Below are positions 19,066-26,975 of a DNA stretch of 51,125 nucleotides, piece after piece (position 1 is the first letter of the stretch; every line of letters begins with the position of its first letter). Both the position numbers and the translations under genes were made by a program. The notes below the pieces were generated by a model, which was not told the origin of the DNA, did not search any database, and saw nothing but the letters and a program-made list of their open reading frames with translations. The DNA is taken from positions 1-51,125 of the forward strand of contig JAUIHO010000004.1 in the NCBI GenBank assembly GCA_030432035.1, in the 5' to 3' direction. The stretch comes from Phycisphaerae bacterium (lineage in GTDB: Bacteria; Planctomycetota; Phycisphaerae; UBA1845; UTPLA1).

Positions 19066-19849
19066 CGTTCGCGTCGACGCGCTGACGATGCCGTCCGTGC
19101 TCGAATTGGCCGAACGCGCCATCGAGTCGCGCGAACGGCTCATGATTGGCGTCGTGAACGCCGCCAAGATCGTCAAGATGCGACGGGACGAAGGCCTGCG
19201 TCGCGCAGTTCTCGGCTCCGATTTGATTCTGGCCGACGGTATGGCCGTGGTATGGGCGAGTAAGTTCATGCGCACGCCGTTGCCCGAACGCGTGGCGGGT
19301 ATCGATTTGATGCTCGAACTTTTCGCATTAGCCCATCGCCGATCGTTCAAAATATTTCTATTGGGAGCCAAGCCCGAGATCGTGACTGCCGTGCAGAAGC
19401 GACTGGCCGAGGAATACCCCAACGCCCAAGTCATCGGCGCGCAGGATGGTTATTACGCCGCCGACGATGAAGCGACCGTCGCCGAACGCATTCGTACGTC
19501 GGGCGCCGATATGCTGTTTGTGGCGATGACGAGCCCGCGCAAGGAAAAGTTCATGTCGGCCTGGGGCGACTCGCTCAATGTGCCCGTCTGTCATGGCGTG
19601 GGTGGTGCCTTCGATGTGTATGCAGGTTTGGTGAAACGCGCTCCGCGCGCGTGGCAGGCCGTCGGCATGGAATGGGCGTATCGCGTCGCACAGGAACCAC
19701 GGCGTCTGGGTATGCGGTATTTGGATACCAATACCGTGTTCCTCGGCATGGTCGCCCGCGCATCGGCTCGTCGCCTCGGCGCACGGTTGCGGCGCAAGGT
19801 GAAAACACAAGACGAAAATTGGGCGCGCGTGCGGACGAGCCATCATTGA
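19025..19849 (+). CDS. WecG/TagA/CpsF family glycosyltransferase (GT26)
   Basis: 274 residues; the ATG at 19025 has GGGGGA upstream and lies inside the previous gene. The family adds the second sugar (ManNAc, ManNAcA or glucose) to an undecaprenyl-diphosphate-linked primer on the inner membrane face. Signatures seen: DLILADGMAVVWAS with the catalytic Asp, FKIFLLGAKPEIV, TSPRKEKFM, CHGVGGAFDVYAG and the terminal RAPRAWQAVGMEWAYR. The following GT4, polymerase and flippase genes fit a Wzx/Wzy-type pathway. The first-step phospho-sugar transferase is not in the window. Confidence 0.93.
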   Translation: MTPIKTWPTRQLFDVRVDALTMPSVLELAERAIESRERLMIGVVNAAKIVKMRRDEGLRRAVLGSDLILADGMAVVWASKFMRTPLPERVAGIDLMLELFALAHRRSFKIFLLGAKPEIVTAVQKRLAEEYPNAQVIGAQDGYYAADDEATVAERIRTSGADMLFVAMTSPRKEKFMSAWGDSLNVPVCHGVGGAFDVYAGLVKRAPRAWQAVGMEWAYRVAQEPRRLGMRYLDTNTVFLGMVARASARRLGARLRRKVKTQDENWARVRTSHH

Positions 19850-19863
19850 TGGGCGAGCCGACT

Positions 19864-19899
19864 CCCTCTCCGTCGCAGGGAGAGGGCCGGGGTGAGGGT
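19864..19899. repeat. CCCTCTCC...GGGAGAGGG...GGTGAGGGT repeat, copy 1
   Basis: Hairpin repeat of a type common in many bacterial genomes. It occurs inverted at 50921-50959. It lies between the WecG/TagA gene and the next transferase, so it will be part of the operon transcript. Confidence 0.8.
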
Positions 19900-19927
19900 C
19901 CCTGGCAAAGCGCGACCGCATGAACCA

Positions 19928-21259
19928 ATGAGCGAACGGTTCGGTGCGTCGAAGGACGCACCGACCAAAGCTAAATATCAAACAATGACACCTACCGCCG
20001 CCGACATCACGATGCACAAGCAACTCGATGACGGTTCGGCGCGCTCAAGCGAAAACGCAATCGACGAAAATCAATCACCGGCAACATCCGCAAATAAGGT
20101 CAACGTCCTGCTCCTCACCAGCAGCCTTGAGCGCGGCGGTGCCGAGCGCCAAGTCGTGGAACTCGCCAAGTCGCTCGATCCCGAACGCTTCAACGTCCAC
20201 ATCGTATCGCTGTCGCATAACAATCCACTCGCCGAACAACTCGGCCCATTGCAATCACGATTTCACGTCGTCGACAAACGATCAAAATACGACGTCGCCC
20301 TCATTCGACGCGTGCGCGATCTATTGAAGCAACTCAATATCCACGTCGTGCATTCGTTTATGTTCGATGCCGAAATGGTCGGCCGCTTGGCCGGTCGCTG
20401 GGCCAGTACGCCCGCCGTGATTTGTTCCAACCGTTGCCCGCATTGGAATCGCAAGAAACATAAGCTCTGGCTGGCCCGCGCGACCAACGGCTGTTTCGAT
20501 GCCATGATCGCCAACTCGCAGGCCGGTTGCGATTTCGAGCGCGAGCAACAAGACGTGCCCGCATCCAAGCTGCACGTTATCCCCAATGGCGTTGACATCG
20601 ATCGATTCCATCCAGGTCGCGCCGACGAGTTGCGCGACGAACTCGGGTTACCGCACGACGCGCTCATCGTCGGCATGATCGCGCATTTTCGGTCCAACAA
20701 AGATCACCAAACTTATATTAACGCCGCCGCTAAGGTGCTCGCACACCATCCCGATGCAATCTTCGTCTGCGCCGGCGATCAGGACGGCACCGGCCCCGAA
20801 CATCACTTTGGCAAATCCCAACGGTTGGCGACGTCGCTTGGTATCGCTGAGCGCGTGCATTTTCTCGGTCCTCGCGGCGATGTGGATCGGCTCTACCGCA
20901 TGCTCGATATCAAGGTGTTGGCGACGCATTTTGAAGGCACGCCCAACGTCGTGCTCGAAGCGATGGCCACGGGCCTGCCGACCGTCGTCACGAATGTGAG
21001 CGATAATCGACGTGTTGTACAAGATGGTACGACGGGTTACTTGGTGCCGCCGCAAGATGCCGATGCGCTCGCCGACAAGATCGGCGCGTTGATTGCGTCG
21101 CCGGCGCTGCGAGAAGAACTGGGTAACGCCGCGCGGCAACGCGCCGAAGTGGAATATTCGACGCAAACCTTAGGCGAACGAACCGCTAAGGTGTATTTGG
21201 ATGTGCTGAAACGCAAAGGTGCGTTGAACTTTGCCCACCGGCCAATGGCCGGGGGCTAA
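19928..21259 (+). CDS. Glycosyltransferase family 4 (GT-B fold)
   Basis: 443 residues from the ATG at 19928. Alternative starts are 19985 and 20012; none has a good ribosome site, and the conserved domain begins only at 20099. The N-terminal Rossmann domain starts VNVLLLTSSLERGGAERQV. The nucleotide-sugar domain has GMIAHFRSNKDHQT and the EX7E-type motif FEGTPNVVLEAMATGLPTVV. It transfers a hexose onto the growing lipid-linked unit at the cytoplasmic face. The last residues (HRPMAGG) and the stop codon come from a dispersed palindromic repeat, so the natural C-terminus may have been replaced. Confidence 0.92.
   Translation: MSERFGASKDAPTKAKYQTMTPTAADITMHKQLDDGSARSSENAIDENQSPATSANKVNVLLLTSSLERGGAERQVVELAKSLDPERFNVHIVSLSHNNPLAEQLGPLQSRFHVVDKRSKYDVALIRRVRDLLKQLNIHVVHSFMFDAEMVGRLAGRWASTPAVICSNRCPHWNRKKHKLWLARATNGCFDAMIANSQAGCDFEREQQDVPASKLHVIPNGVDIDRFHPGRADELRDELGLPHDALIVGMIAHFRSNKDHQTYINAAAKVLAHHPDAIFVCAGDQDGTGPEHHFGKSQRLATSLGIAERVHFLGPRGDVDRLYRMLDIKVLATHFEGTPNVVLEAMATGLPTVVTNVSDNRRVVQDGTTGYLVPPQDADALADKIGALIASPALREELGNAARQRAEVEYSTQTLGERTAKVYLDVLKRKGALNFAHRPMAGG
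21233..21259. repeat. GGCCAATGGCCGGGGGCTAA palindrome, copy 1 (in the 3' end of a gene)
   Basis: One of four copies of the TTAGCCCCCGGCCATTGGCC family (others at 49458, 50613 and 50829). Here it supplies the last codons and the TAA of the GT4 gene. Confidence 0.8.
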
Positions 21260-21303
21260 ATATTGAGACGCACGAGCGCGAACCATTGGCCGGGAGATGA
21301 TTC

Positions 21304-22671
21304 ATGAGCACCCCTATCGGTGCCACATTACGAAGACGCGTCACGTTGCCCGTCGCCTTTGGCCTCGTTGGCGATAAGCGCTTTGCGTTGCTCGACGACG
21401 TATTGGCGCGCGATACATGGTCTCCCGCTCAGGTGCGCAATCATCAAGCCGAACGCCTCAGCCATCTCTTTCGGATTTGTCGCGACCATAATCCATATTG
21501 GTCTGCGCGTTTTGAAGCCTTCGGCGTCAACCCCGATGGCTCCGACCCGTTCGCCGAACTCGCCAAATTGCCCGTGCTAACCAAAGACGAGATGCGTGCA
21601 AACTGGAAGCAGATGCGCAGCACGCACATGAGCGAAAGCGACATGGTGCACGAAACGTCGAGCGGTTCGACGGGTATGCAGATCAACTTTTATCAGAGCC
21701 ATTATTACCGTCAGTTGCACGCGGCGATGGAATACCGTTCGCGCATGTGGATGGGCGTGGAACCCGGCGAACCGTACCTGTCGATTCAGGCCAACAGCGC
21801 ACACGTCAATCGCAAAACCAAGATGCTGCGCAGCGCTCGGCGTTGGATGGAAAACTGCTACATCCTCGACGCCTTTCAGATGGACCCGGCCCGCGTGCGC
21901 GAACAACTGTTGGCCGCACGCAAAATCAATCCGGTTCACGTACACGGCTATACGACGGCATGCACGACCGTCGCCGAAATCGCGCAAGAAGCCGGCATTA
22001 CCGATTGGCCCAGTGTCCGCGCCGTTAGCACGACGTCGGAACGACAAACCGAACAACATCGCAAAACGCTTGGCGATACGTTTGGAGCGACCGTGTATGA
22101 CCGTTACGGCAGCCGCGAAGTGCTGTCGATTGCGATGCAATGCTCCGAAGGTAAGCATCACATTTACGAAGACGTGAACATTGTTGAGTTCGCGCCGCTT
22201 TCCGACGTCGGCGACGCGCTCACGGCAACCATCATCACACCGCTCGACAACGAAGCCATGCCGCTATTCCGCTACCGCAGCGGTGACGAAGCCGCCGCGA
22301 TCGACGGCACGTGCACCTGTGGGCGTACGCTGCGCCTGATGACCGGCTGCCGCGGCCGCATTTGCAACAACTTCATCACGCCCGACGGTCACATCGTAAA
22401 CGGCACGTACTTCTTGTATTACTTTTATTATCAGGAAGGTTACCAGTCGTTTCAGTTTCATCAGACGACGGAGGAACACATCGACCTATACGTCGTTCCC
22501 GACGGAACGTTAACGCAGGAGCGAATGGACTATCTCAAGCAATGCTGCGATAAGATTCGCGCCGACTCCAACGATCAGTTCACCGTCGAGCTGCACATTG
22601 TGGATGAGATACCCAAGCGTAGAGGCGGCAAACACCTGTACACGATTTCCGATGTCCTGCGGCACATTTAA
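21304..22671 (+). CDS. CapK/PaaK-like adenylate-forming protein (phenylacetate-CoA ligase family), first copy
   Basis: 455 residues; ATG with GGGAG upstream. Adenylate-forming enzymes activate a carboxylate with ATP. Members in capsule loci (CapK) are thought to activate or attach carboxylic groups on sugars. The ATP loop is SSGSTGMQINF (about 119-128), and later signatures are DRYGSREVLSIA and FRYRSGDEAA. A small Cys pair CTCGRTLRLMTGCRGR marks the zinc/hinge region. The C-terminal swivel subdomain ends KRRGGKHLYTISDV. It is related to the second copy at 25536 but clearly diverged. It is separated from the next gene by 190 bp of repeats. Confidence 0.88.
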   Translation: MSTPIGATLRRRVTLPVAFGLVGDKRFALLDDVLARDTWSPAQVRNHQAERLSHLFRICRDHNPYWSARFEAFGVNPDGSDPFAELAKLPVLTKDEMRANWKQMRSTHMSESDMVHETSSGSTGMQINFYQSHYYRQLHAAMEYRSRMWMGVEPGEPYLSIQANSAHVNRKTKMLRSARRWMENCYILDAFQMDPARVREQLLAARKINPVHVHGYTTACTTVAEIAQEAGITDWPSVRAVSTTSERQTEQHRKTLGDTFGATVYDRYGSREVLSIAMQCSEGKHHIYEDVNIVEFAPLSDVGDALTATIITPLDNEAMPLFRYRSGDEAAAIDGTCTCGRTLRLMTGCRGRICNNFITPDGHIVNGTYFLYYFYYQEGYQSFQFHQTTEEHIDLYVVPDGTLTQERMDYLKQCCDKIRADSNDQFTVELHIVDEIPKRRGGKHLYTISDVLRHI

Positions 22672-22748
22672 GATGATGCGAGAAGAGCCTGTCGTTATGC
22701 GGCATCTAAAGATTGCATAGTGCCGTAACAACCCCACAGCATAGCGGC

Positions 22749-22828
22749 ACCAAGTTCCGCGCTGTGGCAACAAGCACTGCGCTGTAACACCAAGCACTGC
22801 GCTGTGGCACCGGTTTGCAACCGGTGTC
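22749..22828. repeat. Tandem 20-bp repeat plus CACCGGTTTGCAACCGGTG hairpin
   Basis: Three imperfect units of CCAAGCACTGCGCTGTGGCA (22749-22809) run into the hairpin at 22801-22828, whose close copy (GCTGTGGCACCGGTTTGAAACCGGTGTC) lies at 50526-50553. It fills the only sizeable gap inside the operon and ends 33 bp before the next start codon. Confidence 0.75.
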
Positions 22829-22861
22829 GAAGCCGTCGATCATCGACAACCAGTAGATCAC

Positions 22862-24187
22862 ATGACGCAACGCACCCGCCATCTCGACGCCTTCCTCGCT
22901 CGCTGGCTGGTGCGCTTGATCTTGTTAACCGTCGCGCTGGGCGTGAAGCTGGCAAACGTCGCCCGCTGGATCCTTCCCGTTCTCCGTCGTCAATCCGACA
23001 CGACCAAGCATCCTCGGCGCATCCTCATCACCGGCTCGTTTTACAATGACGCGTGGTTCGATTCGCATGTCGCTCCATTGCTGGCCGCAGACAGCGTCGA
23101 CGAAGTGCTCGTCGTCACCGACCGTTCGCTACGCGAACGCCCCGGCGTGCGGTTCTGCAACCCGAGCGACAAACTGCAACGTCGCTTCGGTCGCATACCC
23201 GCCCGCGCGCTCGCGATTTGGCGCACCGCCCGCCAAGAAAAGCCGACGTGCCTAATGGGCTATCACATCATGCCCAACGCCTTGCTATGCCTGCTCGTCG
23301 GGCGGTGGCTGGGCATCCCAACGATCTATCAAATGACGGGCGGGCCGGTGCAACTGATCGACGGCGGCGTAGGCAGCGAAAACGCCCTACTGCGACGCCA
23401 GATCAAACCCGGTCGCTTGCGCGCGGCGTTGTTACATCATCTCGCGCGACAGTTCGACCGCATCATCGTGCGCGGCAAACAAGCGCGTAACTACCTTTTC
23501 GACCGCGGCATTACCCCAACGCGCATTGACATCATCCCAGGTGCCGTACCGTCGCGGTTCTTCGATGTAACACGTGACGAATGCCAATACGACCTGATCG
23601 CCGTTGGCCGCTTGGTGGATGTGAAGCGATACGATCGACTGCTGGCCATCGTCGCCGAGTTGAAGCAACAACGGCCGGACATTCGCTGTGCCATCGTCGG
23701 TGATGGCCCGTTACGCGGTGCATTAGAACTGCAAGCCTCTGAATTAGGCATCACTGACAGTGTCACCTTCCTCGGAAAACGCACCGACGTTGAAACGCTA
23801 CTCACAAATGCCCGTGCGTACATCCTAACATCAGAAAACGAAGGCCTCTCCATCGCGATGATGGAAGCGATGGCCGCCGGCCTGCCCGCCATCGTTCCAA
23901 ACATCGGCGAACTCGGCGAGCTGCTCGTCAATAGCGAAACCGGCATCTATATCGATGCGACAACACCATGCGAAGCCGCCAACAAGATTCACGCATTGCT
24001 AAACAACGCCGACGCCTGCAGAGCAATGGGCGTAGCCGCGCGCGACCGCGTAAGAAACTTCGCCGCCGTCGCGACCGTCGCAGAAAAATGGGACGAGTTA
24101 TTCGCCAGCCTGCACCAACAAGAGCAAGACGCCACCGAATCCTCCGACGGCAACCGGCAAATCGCCAACACGGCGGTGCAATCGTGA
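22862..24187 (+). CDS. Glycosyltransferase family 4, membrane-anchored N-terminus
   Basis: 441 residues. An N-terminal hydrophobic helix (LVRLILLTVALGVKLANV, about 16-33) suggests a membrane anchor before the first Rossmann domain (RILITGSFYNDAWF). The second domain has AVGRLVDVKRYDRLL, CAIVGDGPLRGALE and the motif SENEGLSIAMMEAMAAGLPAIVPN of GT4 donors. The stop overlaps the next start by four bases (GTGA). The sugar it adds is unknown. Confidence 0.92.
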   Translation: MTQRTRHLDAFLARWLVRLILLTVALGVKLANVARWILPVLRRQSDTTKHPRRILITGSFYNDAWFDSHVAPLLAADSVDEVLVVTDRSLRERPGVRFCNPSDKLQRRFGRIPARALAIWRTARQEKPTCLMGYHIMPNALLCLLVGRWLGIPTIYQMTGGPVQLIDGGVGSENALLRRQIKPGRLRAALLHHLARQFDRIIVRGKQARNYLFDRGITPTRIDIIPGAVPSRFFDVTRDECQYDLIAVGRLVDVKRYDRLLAIVAELKQQRPDIRCAIVGDGPLRGALELQASELGITDSVTFLGKRTDVETLLTNARAYILTSENEGLSIAMMEAMAAGLPAIVPNIGELGELLVNSETGIYIDATTPCEAANKIHALLNNADACRAMGVAARDRVRNFAAVATVAEKWDELFASLHQQEQDATESSDGNRQIANTAVQS

Positions 24188-25539
24188 CGGTCGCATCCAA
24201 CCAAACCACCTACGCGCGAAGCCAATCGCTCTCCCGCGCTCTTTGGGTAACGTTCTTCGTAGCCCTCACGGTGCGACTGCTCTTTTGCTTCGTGGCCATC
24301 CCCGTCCTCGGGCTCAACCTCGGCCCCGCGCGCAGCGACTTTCATTCATCCACAGATGGCTACACCACCCTCGCCGTCAATCTCATCAATCATGGGGTGT
24401 ATGCCTTCGCGCCCGACGCCCCGCCGACGAGTTACCGCGGTCCGGCCTTTCCTGCGGCGCTTGCAGTTTTCTACGCCGCCATCGGCAACATCGATATCGC
24501 TGTCTTGCTCGTCAACTGCCTTTCATCGGCGGCGACTTGCGTATTCGTCTTACTCATCGCACGGCAACTGTTCGGTACACGCGTCAACGGTTGGTGGGCC
24601 TTGCCCGTTATCATCTTCCCACTCTCAATCTATTACTGCGCCAACGCGTTCTCGGATACGTTTCTCGCTTTCACCGTCGTTGGATACATCTGGTCCACGA
24701 TTCGCCTGTTGCAACAGCCCACACACGGCAACGCCTTACTCGTCGCCATATGCTTTACGTTGGCGGCGCTGACCAAAGCCGTTGTGCTACCGATACCGCT
24801 GCTCCTCGTTGCATTCACGTTATTAATAAAGCGGCCCGCGTTGAAGCCCGCTGTCGTCGCGACCGTAGTAGGCTTTGCGCTCACCGGCGTCTGGACGGCG
24901 CGCAATTACATCGTCACAAACGAGTTCACACCCGTTACCGGTGGCACCGGTTTCAACATGTTGCTCGGCACGTACATGATCGAAGAGAGCCACGACTGCG
25001 ACCGCAGCATGAAGCATGGCCGCCAACGTGCGTTGGACTATTTCGCATCGACGGGCGAACCGATCGAACTCGACCGACTTGAAACCAACGGCCACCTCGA
25101 TGTGCCCAAAGACATCGACCAACGCTACGGTGCCATCGCCGTCGACATGTTCAAGACCGATCCGATGTTGGTCGTCAAGAAGCTCGGCGTGGGTGCCGTG
25201 CGCTTTTGGTACTTCTCATCGAGCCCGACCAAGTCACTCGCCAACGCCGTCGTCAATGGCGGCGTACTGTTGCTCGCCCTCGTCGGCCTGTTCGTCGTAC
25301 CGACCGATCACCGTATGGCCGCCATTTGGCTCGCGCTCTTTACCCTTGCGTTTGTTTTTCTCTACGCACTGATCATCATTCACTCGTCGCGCTTTAGCTT
25401 GCCGATCGTGATGGCGTTACTGCCCCTGGCAACGGGCCCCGTCGCAGCGTTAGTTGGAAAACGAACAAACACAAACAACGCCGAATCGCGCCAATCAGCA
25501 GATGTGCTATCCACTAACGCCGAGGGTCTGCAATCATGA
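24184..25539 (+). CDS. Polyprenol-phosphate sugar transferase-like membrane protein (GT39/ArnT type)
   Basis: 451 residues from the GTG at 24184, which overlaps the previous stop; the upstream open frame is very basic and unlikely. About ten hydrophobic segments are visible. Before the second, a luminal loop reads RSDFHSSTDGYTTLAVNLI, matching the D-x-x-x-Y-x-x-x-A pattern of GT-C enzymes with the acidic catalytic site in the first loop. These enzymes use polyprenyl-phosphate sugars on the outer face of the inner membrane, so it probably decorates the polymer after flipping. The next gene overlaps by ATGA. Confidence 0.82.
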   Translation: MTVASNQTTYARSQSLSRALWVTFFVALTVRLLFCFVAIPVLGLNLGPARSDFHSSTDGYTTLAVNLINHGVYAFAPDAPPTSYRGPAFPAALAVFYAAIGNIDIAVLLVNCLSSAATCVFVLLIARQLFGTRVNGWWALPVIIFPLSIYYCANAFSDTFLAFTVVGYIWSTIRLLQQPTHGNALLVAICFTLAALTKAVVLPIPLLLVAFTLLIKRPALKPAVVATVVGFALTGVWTARNYIVTNEFTPVTGGTGFNMLLGTYMIEESHDCDRSMKHGRQRALDYFASTGEPIELDRLETNGHLDVPKDIDQRYGAIAVDMFKTDPMLVVKKLGVGAVRFWYFSSSPTKSLANAVVNGGVLLLALVGLFVVPTDHRMAAIWLALFTLAFVFLYALIIIHSSRFSLPIVMALLPLATGPVAALVGKRTNTNNAESRQSADVLSTNAEGLQS

Positions 25540-26975
25540 CAGCTCTCTCGCGCAAGAACCTGTGGGAAAGGACGCCCGCCCCCGTCAAGCGCGGTCTTGC
25601 CGGCGCGCTGTCCGTGATGCCGCCCTCATTTTGGTTGGGCAAGGCCTTCCGCGAACAACTGGCCTTTGCGAACGACGCTGCATCTTGGTCGGCCGACAAA
25701 AGCCGCGAATATCAAACGCGGCAACTTCGCGACATCGTAAAACTCGCGCACGAGCAATCACCCTATTGGCGTCGCATCATCAACAACGCCGGTCTCAATC
25801 CCAACGACATCCAACGACCCGAAGACATCCGCGCGTTACCGCCGATCGACAAACAAACGCTGATCGATCACGGCACCGACATGCTCACGCGCCCCACCAA
25901 CAGCCCCGGCGTCGATACGGTTTCGACCGGCGGATCGAGCGGTGTACCGTTGAAGTTTCACATCGGCAGCGAGCGTTCGGCCATCGAATACGCCTACCTC
26001 GTCGCCGGTTGGCAACGCGTCGGCTACCAACCCGACATGCCGCAAGTCATTTTGCGCGGTGCCATCGTCGCACCCGATCGCACCGGTCTGCGCTATTCGT
26101 ACGATGCTATCTTGCGCCGCCATCAGTTCAGCAACTTTCATATGACCGACGACAACATGGCTCGCTATTTAGACAAAATGGCCACACTTGGCGATTGCTA
26201 CTTGCATGTCTATCCGTCATCTATCGCCGCGCTCACGCGCTTCGTGCAGCGCACCGGTCGCACACTGCCTTCAAGCATCCGCGGCATATTGGCCGGTAGC
26301 GAGATCGTTTACGAAGATGACCGCCGCGCGACCGAAGACCTTACGGGCCTGCGCTACTTCTCCTGGTACGGTCATTCCGAAAAGCTCGTCCTCGCCGCCG
26401 AATGCGAACACGACGCGACCTATCACGTCTGGCCCACGTACGGATACTGCGAACTCGTCGATGATGACGGCGAGGCCGTATCGACCATCGGCCAACGCGG
26501 CGAGATCGTCGGCACCGGCTTCATCAATCGGGTGCAGCCGTTTATTCGCTACCGCACCGGCGACTTTGCGACGTACTTGGGCGACCGTTGCCCGCATTGT
26601 GGCCGCGAGCAGATGTTGCTCGGCGACATTCAGGGGCACCGTACGCAGGAGATGCTCATTTGTGCCGATGGGTCCGAAATCAGTTGGACGGCGGTCAACA
26701 TGCACGACGGCACGTTCGATGGCGTGCGGCAATTTCAGTTCTTGCAACAAACGCCCGGTAAAGCGACGCTGCGCGTGTTGCCGGCGGCAACTTGGAGCAA
26801 CGACCGCGCCGCCGCTATCAAAAAAAGCCTCGACCGAAAACTCGTTGGGCGTATCGTGTTTGAGGTGGCCGTTTGCGACGACATACAGTTGACGACGCGC
26901 GGCAAAATGACATTCGTGGATCAACGCATACCGGACGTCGCACAGAACGCGGCAACCACAGCGAGCCATACGTGA
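25536..26975 (+). CDS. CapK/PaaK-like adenylate-forming protein, second copy
   Basis: 479 residues, ATGA overlap with the previous gene. The ATP loop is STGGSSGVPLKFH (about 130-142), and later signatures are YFSWYGHSEKL and IRYRTGDFATYL. A CxxC pair (DRCPHCGREQM) replaces the pattern in the first copy, and the last segment LTTRGKMTFVDQRI is the C-terminal lysine region. Two such proteins in one operon suggest that two different carboxylates are activated, or that one acts in transfer. No phosphopantetheine carrier protein is seen nearby. Confidence 0.88.
   Translation: MTALSRKNLWERTPAPVKRGLAGALSVMPPSFWLGKAFREQLAFANDAASWSADKSREYQTRQLRDIVKLAHEQSPYWRRIINNAGLNPNDIQRPEDIRALPPIDKQTLIDHGTDMLTRPTNSPGVDTVSTGGSSGVPLKFHIGSERSAIEYAYLVAGWQRVGYQPDMPQVILRGAIVAPDRTGLRYSYDAILRRHQFSNFHMTDDNMARYLDKMATLGDCYLHVYPSSIAALTRFVQRTGRTLPSSIRGILAGSEIVYEDDRRATEDLTGLRYFSWYGHSEKLVLAAECEHDATYHVWPTYGYCELVDDDGEAVSTIGQRGEIVGTGFINRVQPFIRYRTGDFATYLGDRCPHCGREQMLLGDIQGHRTQEMLICADGSEISWTAVNMHDGTFDGVRQFQFLQQTPGKATLRVLPAATWSNDRAAAIKKSLDRKLVGRIVFEVAVCDDIQLTTRGKMTFVDQRIPDVAQNAATTASHT

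Noticed and set aside
22749..22828. CRISPR-like repeat in the polysaccharide operon
   Set aside because: The 20-bp units are adjacent and imperfect, with no spacers.
23968..24183. Upstream extension of the GT39-like gene
   Set aside because: It is almost all Arg/Gln/Pro, lies in the previous gene in another frame, and the GTG at 24184 fits the operon overlap pattern.
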